In this document: piece after piece, positions 29,393-37,850 of the stretch | How positions within the stretch are numbered: position 1 is the first letter of the stretch | Layout: every line of letters begins with the position of its first letter | Source: Nocardioides sp. L-11A | GTDB taxonomy: Bacteria; Actinomycetota; Actinomycetes; Propionibacteriales; Nocardioidaceae | Reading direction: 5' to 3' | Assembly (NCBI GenBank): GCA_029961745.1 | Contig: CP124680.1 | Coordinates: forward strand, 806,001-870,000 | DNA length: 64,000 nucleotides | The notes under the pieces: model-generated | What the model was told of the DNA's origin: nothing | Database searches by the model: none | The model's input: only the letters and a program-made list of their open reading frames with translations | Position numbers and translations under genes: made by a program

Positions 29393-29815
29393 ATGAGCAT
29401 CACACCCGGTGCCGACCTGATGGCCGGCCCGCCCCCCACGCACCTGCCCGTCGACCCGGCCGAGGCGCTCCTCGCCGAGGGCCACCAGCCCGCGGACGTC
29501 GTCCGCCGGCTCCCGTCGTCGCCGCTGGCCTGGGCGACCCTCGCCGAGCAGGCCCGCGACGGTGGTGCCGACGACGTCACGGTCTACGCCTATGCCCGGG
29601 TCGGCTACCACCGCTCGCTCGACCTGCTGCGCCGCAACGGCTGGAAGGGCCACGGTCCGGTGCCGTGGGAGCACGAGCCCAACCGCGGCTTCCTGCGCGC
29701 CCTCGCCCTGCTCGCCCTCACCGCCCGCGCGATCGGCGAGACCGACGAGTGGGAGCGCTGCGCCACCTTCCTGCGCGACTCCAGCCCGACGGCGTACGAC
29801 GCGCTGCTCGGCTGA
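29393..29815 (+). CDS. DUF3151 family protein
   Basis: 140 residues, soluble. LPVDPAEALLAEGHQPADVVRRLPSSPL-like N-terminus, YAYARVGYHRSLDLLRRNGWKG and VPWEHEPNRGFLRALALLA are the conserved stretches of this actinobacterial family of unknown function. ATG 29393 follows GGGAG. Followed 13 bases later by a small helix-turn-helix gene. Confidence 0.92.
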   Translation: MSITPGADLMAGPPPTHLPVDPAEALLAEGHQPADVVRRLPSSPLAWATLAEQARDGGADDVTVYAYARVGYHRSLDLLRRNGWKGHGPVPWEHEPNRGFLRALALLALTARAIGETDEWERCATFLRDSSPTAYDALLG

Positions 29816-29828
29816 GCGAGGCACCTCG

Positions 29829-30221
29829 ATGGCGGGAGACCTGCCGCGCCTGGGGCCCCGGGTGTGGTGGGTCTACCTCGCGGTCGACACGCCCAAGACG
29901 GTCGGTCAGCTCGCCGCGGACGCCGGCATCGCGCCGGGCTCGATCCGCGGCCATCTGCGCAAGCTCGAGCGGGCCGGTCTGGTGCGGATGAGCGCGGAGC
30001 CGGGCGCGGAGCCGATGTGGACACAGGCGCGCGAACTCGACCCGGCGACCCGCTACCGGATCGTCGGCCGGGTCGAGCGCGGCCGGCTGCGGCAGCCCGA
30101 CGATGTCATCGCCACCCGAGCACCCGCGCCGCCGCTGGTGGTGGCCGTGGCGCCGGCGGGGTGCATCCGGCCGGTGAGTCGGCCCTGGTCGCTCCGGGCT
30201 CAGGACCGGACGGCCAGGTAG
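29829..30221 (+). CDS. Small winged-helix protein, unknown
   Basis: 130 residues. A winged helix-turn-helix is visible at about 17-60 (VDTPKTVGQLAADAGIAPGS then IRGHLRKLERAGLV), followed by a basic, Pro-rich tail. Probably a DNA-binding regulator. The gene end overlaps the convergent 30200-30373 gene by 22 bases. No further family recognised. Confidence 0.65.
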   Translation: MAGDLPRLGPRVWWVYLAVDTPKTVGQLAADAGIAPGSIRGHLRKLERAGLVRMSAEPGAEPMWTQARELDPATRYRIVGRVERGRLRQPDDVIATRAPAPPLVVAVAPAGCIRPVSRPWSLRAQDRTAR

Positions 30222-30373
30222 GCGGCCGCGAGCAGCAGGATCAGGCCGAGGGCGGCCGCGATGGGTAGGTCGCTCGCCCGGGAGGCGCGGTGCGCCCGGG
30301 TGGCGGTGGGACGCTCGCCGGCCGGGACGGGCTCGGTCGCGCGGTGCTTGCGGGTCAGCTGGGTGGTCCGCAT
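30200..30373 (-). CDS. Small single-helix membrane protein
   Basis: 57 residues: basic N-terminal half (MRTTQLTRKHRATEPVP) and one C-terminal helix (DLPIAAALGLILLLAAAYLAV). Supported by a strong ribosome site, GGAGAAGGAG, seven bases before the ATG at 30373. A longer in-frame start at 30430 lacks such a site. Tail-anchored topology; function unknown. Confidence 0.65.
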   Translation of the reverse strand: MRTTQLTRKHRATEPVPAGERPTATRAHRASRASDLPIAAALGLILLLAAAYLAVRS

Positions 30374-30460
30374 GGGATCTCCTTCTCCGAGACGTACACC
30401 TACCGGACGGGATCCGGCGGCGTTCATCACGCGGATTTCGAGGATTTCCGCAGACGGGCC

Positions 30461-32173
30461 TCAGAGGACGAGCAGCGAGCGCACCTTGTCGTGGCCGAGG
30501 GCGGCGAACAGCGTGGGCAGCCGGGGGCCGCGCTCGGCGTCGACGAGCAGCTCGTAGAGCAGCTTGAAGAACGCCTTCTGGTCGGCCTTCACCTCGTCGG
30601 TGGGGGCGTCGGCCAGGGTCATCCCCCGCGCGATCTTGGGTACGCCGTAGATCACCGTGGTGAGCATGTCGAGCTGGTCGTCGGCACCGTAGGCGGCGGC
30701 GAGTCGCTTGACCAGGAGCCCGATCCAGAGCGCCTCCTGCTCCGAGAGCGACCCGAGCCGCGCGGCATCGGCGGTCGCGCGGACCGTCGTACGCTCCTCG
30801 GGGTCGACGTACGACTCGATCCAGGTCGCCGCCTTCGACAGCCGCGGCTCCAGGTCGGCCTCGCTCGCGCCGACGGTGCGCGCGGTGATCGCGCGCGAGC
30901 CCGCGGTCACGTCGGCGACCGACGACAGCATCCGGAACGGTACGACGACCGTCGGGGTCGGCAGCGTGCCGGCGGTCGAGGTGGCCGAGGCCCGCTCCCA
31001 GGCGAGGACGGCGGCGTCGCGCTTCTCGGGGACGGCGGCCTTCTTCGTGAGGGCGTCCCACTCGTCGTAGAGCCGCAGCACCTCCTGCCCGAAGTCGACG
31101 TTGAAGGCCTGCTTGGGCTGCCGGCGCGCGTAGAGCCAGCGCAGGATCGGCGCCTCGAGGATCCGCAGTGCCTCGGCCGCGGTGGGGACGCCGCCCTTGG
31201 AGGACGACATCTTCGGCATGCCGGCGACGCCGACGAAGGAGTAGCCGACGAAGGACGGCGCGGAGCCGCCGAAGATCGGGCCGACGATCTCCTTGCCGAC
31301 GGTGTACGACGAGCCGGGGGAGGCGTGGTCGACGCCGCCGGGCTCGAAGTGGACGCCCTCGTAGGTCCAGCGCATCGGCCAGTCGACCTTCCAGACCAGC
31401 TTGCCCTCGTCCTGGGTCGCGACGTTGGTGACATAGGAGTCGCCGCACACGTCGCAGGTGTAGGCGAGGTCGGTGGTCTCGTCGTCGTACGACGTGAGGG
31501 TGACGGTGTCGCGGCCACAGCCGCGGCAGTAGGGCTTGTAGGGGAAGCGGGACAGGTCATCGCTCGAACCCTGTCCGGCGGCGTCTGTGTCATCCGGCTC
31601 GGCCGTCGACTCCTGTGCGCCCTCGACCTTCTTGGTGCGGAACCGGGCCATCACGGTCTCGATCTCGCCGCGCTTGCGGATCGCGGTGAGGATCTGCTCA
31701 CGATAGGTGCCGGAGCGGTACATCGCGGTCTGGTCGACCTCGACCATGTCGCAGCCCATCTCGACGAGCGCGGCCCGCAGCGGCGCCTTGTAGCGCTCGC
31801 CCCAGTTGGCGAACTCCCCGGTCGGGTCGGGGACGGCCGACAGCGGGCGGCCGATGTGCTCGTTCCAGGCGGGGTCGATGCCGGCCGGCACCTTGCGGAA
31901 CCGGTCGTAGTCGTCCCAGCTGTGCAGGTGGCGCACGTTGATCCCGCGCCGGCGGATCTCCTCGGCCACGAAGTGGACGGTGAGGAACTCGCGCAGGTTG
32001 CCGAGGTGGATCGGCCCGGACGGGCTGATCCCGGACGCGCAGGTCACCAGGTCGGGCAGGGAGCCGCCGTTGACCTGCTCGGCGTGACGCAGCGCCAGGT
32101 CGGCGGTCCGGGTCACCCAGTCGCTGGGGTCCTGCTGCCGGCCGTCCTGCTGGTTGCGCTGTCCTCGTGCCAC
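30461..32173 (-). CDS. lysS: Lysyl-tRNA synthetase, class I (archaeal-type)
   Basis: About 570 residues. Charges tRNA-Lys. Class I signatures are seen: HLGN in SGISPSGPIHLGNLREFLTV (HIGH motif) and KMSSSKG (KMSKS motif), with a zinc-finger-like CRGCGRDTVTLTSYDD and CDVCGD. Class I LysRS is the archaeal form and occurs in some actinobacteria in place of class II. GTG 32173 (VARGQRNQQ) is preferred; TTG 32182 is in frame upstream. Confidence 0.93.
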   Translation of the reverse strand: MARGQRNQQDGRQQDPSDWVTRTADLALRHAEQVNGGSLPDLVTCASGISPSGPIHLGNLREFLTVHFVAEEIRRRGINVRHLHSWDDYDRFRKVPAGIDPAWNEHIGRPLSAVPDPTGEFANWGERYKAPLRAALVEMGCDMVEVDQTAMYRSGTYREQILTAIRKRGEIETVMARFRTKKVEGAQESTAEPDDTDAAGQGSSDDLSRFPYKPYCRGCGRDTVTLTSYDDETTDLAYTCDVCGDSYVTNVATQDEGKLVWKVDWPMRWTYEGVHFEPGGVDHASPGSSYTVGKEIVGPIFGGSAPSFVGYSFVGVAGMPKMSSSKGGVPTAAEALRILEAPILRWLYARRQPKQAFNVDFGQEVLRLYDEWDALTKKAAVPEKRDAAVLAWERASATSTAGTLPTPTVVVPFRMLSSVADVTAGSRAITARTVGASEADLEPRLSKAATWIESYVDPEERTTVRATADAARLGSLSEQEALWIGLLVKRLAAAYGADDQLDMLTTVIYGVPKIARGMTLADAPTDEVKADQKAFFKLLYELLVDAERGPRLPTLFAALGHDKVRSLLVL

Positions 32174-32192
32174 GACGCCCAAGCCTATGGCG

Positions 32193-33086
32193 CTACGGCG
32201 CGGGAACCAGCATCGCGTACGCCGCCGGCAGCACCCGCCACGTCCGCGAGCGCACCGGGCCGTCGATCTCCCCGTCGCTGTTGCAGTCGAAGGGCGTGCC
32301 GCTCACCCGGACCGTGCGGCCCCGCAGGATCCGCACGTCGCCGTGCGCCTCGTGCCGGGCGAACGGCAGCCGGACGAGATAGCCGAGCCGTGCCAGCGGG
32401 CCGGTCGGGGTGGCGATCAGCACGTCCACCTGGCCGTCGTGGGGCTCGGCGTCCGGGGTGAGCTCCGTGCCGCCGCCCACGGAGGCGCCGTTGCCGACCG
32501 CGACCATCAGCACCGGCCGGTCCACGTCGACCACGACCGCGTCGTCGACCTCGACCCGGACCCGGAGGCTGGGCGGGTTCAGGGCCGTCTGCAGGGCGCC
32601 GATCGGGTAGCCGATCCGGCCCAGCCGGGCCTTCCACCGGGCGCCGCGCTTCCCGGCCTCGGCGCCCGCGCCGAGATGGACGCTGTTGACGGTGACCTGC
32701 TCCCGGTCGTCGACGACCAGGTCCGTGGCGCGGGTCGCGCCCCCGGCGATCACCCGGGCGGCCGCCACCGGTTCCAGCGGGAGGTCGAGGGTGCGGGCGA
32801 AGTCGTTGCCGGTGCCGAGGGGGATCAGCCCGAGCGTCCGACCGGCCAGCTCGCCCCGCGTGTGCAGCGCCTGGACGACGGCGTGGATGCTGCCGTCGCC
32901 CCCGGCCACCACGATGGTGCGTCGGCCGGCCGAGGCCAGCACGTCGTCGAGCTCCTCGGGGGACGAGGTGCCGCGGACCTCGACCTCGGCGCTCTCACGG
33001 AGCACCGCGAGCGCGGCGTCGACCGCCTCCTGGTCCGCCGTCCCGGCGTCACTGTTGGTGATCAGCAGCAGCGGAGGGGTGGCCAC
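32193..33086 (-). CDS. Diacylglycerol kinase-like lipid kinase
   Basis: 297 residues. DAGK catalytic domain with LLITNSDAGT, VVAGGDGSIHAVV (GGDGS) and LIPLGTGNDFARTL, then a C-terminal beta domain with FDCNSDGEIDG. Phosphorylates diacylglycerol or a sphingoid/lipid alcohol; substrate not determinable. GTG start overlaps the upstream ABC permease gene by 38 bases on the same strand. Confidence 0.93.
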   Translation of the reverse strand: MATPPLLLITNSDAGTADQEAVDAALAVLRESAEVEVRGTSSPEELDDVLASAGRRTIVVAGGDGSIHAVVQALHTRGELAGRTLGLIPLGTGNDFARTLDLPLEPVAAARVIAGGATRATDLVVDDREQVTVNSVHLGAGAEAGKRGARWKARLGRIGYPIGALQTALNPPSLRVRVEVDDAVVVDVDRPVLMVAVGNGASVGGGTELTPDAEPHDGQVDVLIATPTGPLARLGYLVRLPFARHEAHGDVRILRGRTVRVSGTPFDCNSDGEIDGPVRSRTWRVLPAAYAMLVPAP

Positions 33087-34932
33087 GCAGCCACTTTAGG
33101 CCCAGCACGGGCAGCACCGCCGCGACGACGGTGACCGCCGCGCAGGCGCCGGCGATGGCGAGCAGGCTCGCCCACGGCACCGTCAGCGGTACGTCGTCGA
33201 GGCCGGCCGTCATCGGGGCGCGCAGCAGCACGGCGACGGTCACGGTGACCGCCGTACCGAGCAGCAGGGCCGCGGTGGCGACCATGGCGGACTCGGCGAG
33301 CACCATCCGGCGCACCTGGGCGGCCGTGGCGCCGACCAGTCGGGTGACCGAGAACTCCCGGCGTCGCTGCAGGCTGCCCATGAGCAGGGTGTTGGCGATC
33401 GCGATGCCCGCGTAGAGCCCGGTCGGGCCGAGGATCGCGATGAGGCCGACCTGGTTCTGGTCGCGCTGGGCCCGGTCGATGCGGGTGATCCACTGCTCGG
33501 CACTGAGCACGTCCCCGCCGCCGGCCCCGGAGCCGGCCAGCGCGGTGCGCAGTCGGGCTGCGTCGGCGCCGGGCGCCGGCAGCACGAACCAGGTGCCGGT
33601 CGGCTTCGCGCCGTGGGCCCGGGCCAGCCTCCGGGGGAGCAGCAGGTCGTCGTGCAGCGTGGCGGCGTCCTCGACGACGGCGACCACCCGCAGTCGCATC
33701 CGGGCACCGTCGGGGAAGCGCACCCGTACCTGCGAGCCGAGCCCGAACCCCGCGTCGAACACCGCGGACCGGCTGATCGCCATCGTGCGGCCGGTCAGCC
33801 GGGACAGGTCGCCCGCGTGGGTCCGGATGCCGCGGGTGGCGACGGCGGTCGCGGGGTCGATCCCCTCGGCCGTCCAGTCACTCGCCAGCTCGCCGCCGGT
33901 CGCCACGGCGACGGTGTTGCGGCCGTCGACGACGGCGCCGGCCGGTGCCGTGGGCGCCTTCGTCGTGCCGGTCACGACGACCGGGGCGACGAGCTGCTGG
34001 CGGGTGATGCCCTGGTCCCAGTCCGCGGCGAAGCTCAGGCTGAGGATCAGCGAGCCCGCGATCGCGGAGATGGCCAGCACCGGCGCGGCGAGCGAGGTGG
34101 TCCGGCGGGCCTGGTCGCCCACGTTCGCGCGGGCCAGCCCGAGCACGGGGTGCTCGCGGACGGGGACGGTCAGCGCCCGCACGAGCAGGGGGAGCAGGAC
34201 GGGGCCCCAGCAGACCAGGCCGACGACGACCAGCTCCGGCACGAAGATCGAGAGCATCAGCGCCAGCACCGGGTCGCCCGCCCGGATCCCGACCAGCATC
34301 AGCCCGGCCCCGGCCAGGCACAGCGTGCCGACGACCCCGCGGACCACGCCGATCCGGCGGCCGGTGTCGGTCGCCTCGAGCAGCGCCTGCGCGGGCGGCA
34401 CCTTCGCCGCGCGCCGGGCCGCGGTCCAGGCGCCGAGCAGCGCGACGACGACACCACAGCCGGCCGAGATCAGCAGGGGGAGCAGATCCCAGGTGAGGGG
34501 GACCCGGCCGGGCGTGACGCCCTGGGCGGCGAGCAGGACGGCGAGCGCCAGTGCGACCAGGCGGCCCAGGGCCGCGCCGGTGGCCGCTGCCAGGACAGCG
34601 ACCACGAGGGCCTCGACGCGCACCTGGCGCCGTACCTGGCGCGGGGTGGCGCCGATCAGGCGCAGCAGGCCGAGCTCGCGCCGCCGCGCGGTGACGGCGA
34701 AGCCGAAGGTGCTCGCCACGACGAAGATCGCCATGAACCCGGCGAAGCCGGCCATCACCCCGAGCAACGAGAGCGTGTCCTGGACCTCGGGGCCCTGGTC
34801 GCCGATCGAGACGGTCAGTACGACCACACCGGCGATCAGCGCGACCCCGAGCGCGACCGCGACGAACGAGCCGGCGTAGAGCGCCCGGTGCTGGCGCACC
34901 GAGCTGAGCCCGAGGTGGAGCGAGGCGGGCAT
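33049..34932 (-). CDS. ABC transporter permease, FtsX type
   Basis: 627 residues with two FtsX-like modules. Helix at about 20-40, FtsX core helices near residues 65-200 (FGFAVTARRRELGLLRLIGA is the cytoplasmic signature), a large extracytoplasmic section (about 320-480) and a second core at the C-terminus (RRREFSVTRLVGATAAQVRR). Such permeases work with MacB/LolD-like ATPases in lipid, peptide or antibiotic export or sensing. Start coupled to the ATPase gene (TGATG). Confidence 0.93.
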   Translation of the reverse strand: MPASLHLGLSSVRQHRALYAGSFVAVALGVALIAGVVVLTVSIGDQGPEVQDTLSLLGVMAGFAGFMAIFVVASTFGFAVTARRRELGLLRLIGATPRQVRRQVRVEALVVAVLAAATGAALGRLVALALAVLLAAQGVTPGRVPLTWDLLPLLISAGCGVVVALLGAWTAARRAAKVPPAQALLEATDTGRRIGVVRGVVGTLCLAGAGLMLVGIRAGDPVLALMLSIFVPELVVVGLVCWGPVLLPLLVRALTVPVREHPVLGLARANVGDQARRTTSLAAPVLAISAIAGSLILSLSFAADWDQGITRQQLVAPVVVTGTTKAPTAPAGAVVDGRNTVAVATGGELASDWTAEGIDPATAVATRGIRTHAGDLSRLTGRTMAISRSAVFDAGFGLGSQVRVRFPDGARMRLRVVAVVEDAATLHDDLLLPRRLARAHGAKPTGTWFVLPAPGADAARLRTALAGSGAGGGDVLSAEQWITRIDRAQRDQNQVGLIAILGPTGLYAGIAIANTLLMGSLQRRREFSVTRLVGATAAQVRRMVLAESAMVATAALLLGTAVTVTVAVLLRAPMTAGLDDVPLTVPWASLLAIAGACAAVTVVAAVLPVLGLKWLRGHPSAAADHQQ

Positions 34933-35675
34933 CACCGCTCCAGCTCGCTCATCGCCGCGGCGATCTGGGCCGCGGTGCCCCGGGCGAGGTGGCCGACGAC
35001 GAGTCCATCCTCGAGGAAGAGCACGCTGTCGGCGTACGACGCGGCGAGCGGGTCGTGGGTCACCATCACCACGGTCAACCCCTCGGCGTCGACGGTCGAG
35101 CGGAGCAGCTCGAGCACCTGGCGGCCGGTGGTGCGGTCGAGGGCCCCGGTCGGCTCGTCGGCGTACACGACCTGCGGGCGGGTCACCAGGGCCCGGGCGA
35201 TCGCGACCCGCTGCTGCTGGCCGCCCGAGAGCTCCGCGGGACGCCGCCGCTGGTGCGCCTCCAGCCCGACCCGCGCCAGCGCGCCGGCCACCTCGGCGCG
35301 GGCGGGACGGCGGCCCGCGAGCCGGGCGGGCAGCGCCACGTTGTCGTACGACGTGAGTGCAGGCAGCAGGTTGTAGGCCTGGAAGACGAAGCCCATCGCG
35401 CTGCGGCGCAGCCGGGTCAGGGCGGCCTCGTCGAGCCGGCCCAGATCGTGGCCGGCGACGAGGACCCGCCCCGACGTGGGGCGGTCCAGCCCGGCGGCGC
35501 ACTGCAGGAGCGTGGACTTGCCGGAGCCGGACGGGCCCATGATCGCGGTGAAGCTGCCGGGCGCGAAGGCGTGGGTGACGCCGCGCAGCGCGTCCACCCG
35601 GCCGGCGCGGGAGCCGTAGCTGCGGGTGACGCCGTCGAGGACGATCGCGGGCGGGGCGAGGGTCGCGGTGCTCAT
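34932..35675 (-). CDS. ABC transporter ATP-binding protein (LolD/MacB type)
   Basis: 247 residues. Walker A GPSGSGKST, Q-loop FVFQAYNLLPALTSYDNV, signature LSGGQQQRVAIARAL, Walker B VVYADEPTGALD and H-loop VMVTHDPLAAS are intact. Belongs to the family pairing with FtsX-type permeases. ATG 35675 (MSTATLAPP) is chosen; longer in-frame extensions upstream are low-complexity. Divergent from the histidine kinase gene. Confidence 0.97.
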   Translation of the reverse strand: MSTATLAPPAIVLDGVTRSYGSRAGRVDALRGVTHAFAPGSFTAIMGPSGSGKSTLLQCAAGLDRPTSGRVLVAGHDLGRLDEAALTRLRRSAMGFVFQAYNLLPALTSYDNVALPARLAGRRPARAEVAGALARVGLEAHQRRRPAELSGGQQQRVAIARALVTRPQVVYADEPTGALDRTTGRQVLELLRSTVDAEGLTVVMVTHDPLAASYADSVLFLEDGLVVGHLARGTAAQIAAAMSELER

Positions 35676-35806
35676 GACGACGAGCCAACCGCGCGCCGGC
35701 CGGCCGCGCGCTGGCCCGGACGCGAGAGCGGGGGTAGCGCGGACGCCACCCTCGCGCGGGCGCCCGGGCCCCTGCCGGCGTACTCGCGGATCCCTACGCT
35801 GGGCGC

Positions 35807-37087
35807 ATGCCCCGACCGGAGTCCGCCTGGAGTGCACTGCGCGGCAACCCGGTGCGGTTCCTGCTGTCGTCCTGGCCGTGGCGCGCGCTGGCCTACCTGG
35901 CGAGCACGGCCGTCGTCGGCTTCGCCCTCCTGGTCGTCCTCCTCGCCCTGCTCCTGGCCGGTGCTATCACGGCCGTCGTGGTGATCGGCTTCGTCCTCAT
36001 CGGCGCGATCCCGCTGGTCGCGGTCGCGGTGCTGGCCCTGGAGCGGCGCCGGATCCGGCTGGTGCAGCCGCGCGCCGTACCGCTGGGGGAGCCGCGCCCG
36101 CCGGTCGCCGGCGGTCCACGGGCGTGGGTCCGGCAGCGGCGGCGGGAGCCGCCGTCGGGCCGCGAGGCCGGCTACGTGGTGCTGCTGGTCACCCTGCTCT
36201 GGCTGGTCGACGCGGTGGTCGCGTTCAACGCGGTGTTCCTCACCGGCGTCTTCGTGGTGGCGCCCCTGATCGCGGCGGTCGACCAGGTGGTCGTCTTCGC
36301 GTGGGCCCCGGACTCCGCCGGCGAGGCGCTGCCCCTGCTGCTGATCGGGGCGCCCCTCAGCTACGCGCTGAGCGCGTACGTCGTCACCGCGATGGCCGCG
36401 GCCCAGGCCGCCCTCGCCCGGCTGCTGCTCGAGCCGGGCGAGGAGGAGCTGGAGCGCCGGATCCGCCAGCTGCGCCGCTCCCGGCTCGACCTGGTCGACG
36501 CCTTCGAGACCGAGCGCCGGCGGATCGAGCGGCACCTGCACGACGGCGTCCAGCAGCGGCTGGTGGCGCTGAGCATGACCCTGGGCCGCGCCGAGCTGGA
36601 CGTGCCGGAGGGGCCGGGACTCGACCTGGTCCGCCAGGCGCACCGCGAGACGGAGGCGGCGCTGGCGGACCTGCGCGAGGCGGTGCGCGGCATCCATCCG
36701 CGGGTGCTGGTCGACCACGGGATCGCGGCGGCCGTGCGCGAGGTCGCGGACCGGATGCCGGTGCCGGTGACGGTCGGCCTCGACCTGCCGCGGCTGCCCG
36801 CGCCGGTCGAGGCGGCGGCGTACTTCGTCGTGAGCGAGGCGCTGACCAATGTGGCCCGCCACGCGGGCGCGCGCACGGTCGGCGTGGCCGGCTGGCTGGC
36901 CGGCGACGACCTCGTGGTGACGGTGACCGACGACGGCGTCGGCGGTGCCCGGATCGGCGCGGGCACCGGGCTGGCGGGTCTGGTGACCCGGCTCGACGCC
37001 CTCGGTGGCACCCTGGGCGTACGCAGCCCCGAGGGCGGGCCGACCGAGGTGAGGATGGAGTGCCCGTGCCGGACCGAGGCCCCGTGA
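35807..37087 (+). CDS. Sensor histidine kinase (HisKA_3/NarX-like)
   Basis: 426 residues. Two pairs of helices (about 28-75 and 122-200) form a membrane sensor, followed by the HisKA_3 dimerisation helix with ETERRRIERHLHDGVQQRLV (His245) and an ATPase domain with SEALTNVARHA (N box), DDGVGG and GTGLAGLVTRL. Phosphorylates the response regulator encoded next, whose start overlaps this stop by four bases. Divergent from an FtsX-type ABC exporter, its probable target. Confidence 0.95.
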   Translation: MPRPESAWSALRGNPVRFLLSSWPWRALAYLASTAVVGFALLVVLLALLLAGAITAVVVIGFVLIGAIPLVAVAVLALERRRIRLVQPRAVPLGEPRPPVAGGPRAWVRQRRREPPSGREAGYVVLLVTLLWLVDAVVAFNAVFLTGVFVVAPLIAAVDQVVVFAWAPDSAGEALPLLLIGAPLSYALSAYVVTAMAAAQAALARLLLEPGEEELERRIRQLRRSRLDLVDAFETERRRIERHLHDGVQQRLVALSMTLGRAELDVPEGPGLDLVRQAHRETEAALADLREAVRGIHPRVLVDHGIAAAVREVADRMPVPVTVGLDLPRLPAPVEAAAYFVVSEALTNVARHAGARTVGVAGWLAGDDLVVTVTDDGVGGARIGAGTGLAGLVTRLDALGGTLGVRSPEGGPTEVRMECPCRTEAP

Positions 37088-37776
37088 CCGGATCGCTGAC
37101 GGGCTCCCTGACCGGCGGGCGCCGGCTGCGGGTGGTGATCGCGGAGGACCTGGCGCTGCTCCGGGAGGGCCTGGTGGGCATCGTCGAGCGCGCGGGACAC
37201 GAGGTGCTCGCCGCGGTGGAGACCGCCGAGGCACTGCTCGCCTTCGTCCGGCGGGATCCGCCCGACCTCGTCGTCACCGACGTCCGGATGCCGCCCGGTC
37301 ACTCCGACGAGGGCCTGCGCGCCGCGGCCGCGATCCGCGCCGACCACCCGGGCATCGGCATCCTGGTCCTGTCGCAGTACGTCGCCGACGCCTATCTCGA
37401 CGGCCTGCTCCAGACCGACAGCGGCGGCGGCACCGGCGGGATGGGCTACCTGCTCAAGGACCGGGTCGGCCACGTGCGGGAGTTCCTCGACAGCGTCGAC
37501 CGGGTCGCCGCCGGCGGCCTCGTCGTCGATCCCGACGTGGTCCGCCAGCTGCTCTCCCGGCGGCGCGACGACGGCCCCCTCTCCGCGCTGACCGAGCGCG
37601 AGCGCGAGGTGCTCTCGCTGATGGCCGAGGGGCGCACCAACGGCTCGATCGCCGCCGCGCTCGTCGTCAGCGAGGCGGCGGTGCGCAAGCACGTCGGCAA
37701 CATCTTCGCGAAGCTCGACCTCGACCCGGACAGCGACCGCCGGGTCTCCGCTGTCCTGACCTATCTGCGTGGCTGA
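37084..37776 (+). CDS. NarL/LuxR-type response regulator
   Basis: 230 residues. Receiver domain with acidic pair near EDLALLREG, phospho-acceptor Asp66 in LVVTDVRMPP and Lys in YLLKDRV; LuxR helix-turn-helix at the C-terminus (LTEREREVLSLMAEGRTNGS, AVRKHVGNIFAKLDL). A 12-residue Thr-Gly-Ser-rich N-terminal extension is unusual. GTG start is coupled to the kinase gene. Confidence 0.95.
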   Translation: MTGSLTGSLTGGRRLRVVIAEDLALLREGLVGIVERAGHEVLAAVETAEALLAFVRRDPPDLVVTDVRMPPGHSDEGLRAAAAIRADHPGIGILVLSQYVADAYLDGLLQTDSGGGTGGMGYLLKDRVGHVREFLDSVDRVAAGGLVVDPDVVRQLLSRRRDDGPLSALTEREREVLSLMAEGRTNGSIAAALVVSEAAVRKHVGNIFAKLDLDPDSDRRVSAVLTYLRG

Positions 37777-37850
37777 TCGCCACCCAGGGCGCCGGTCTTC
37801 GGCAGAAGTTGCCGACGTACGGTCCGCGGGAGCGTGGTTGGATCCGGTCC

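Noticed and set aside
33049-35688. Single 879-codon frame fusing ATPase and permease
   Set aside because: The ATPase half is read in the wrong frame there; the proper ATPase (34932-35675) and permease (33049-34932) frames meet with a TGATG overlap.
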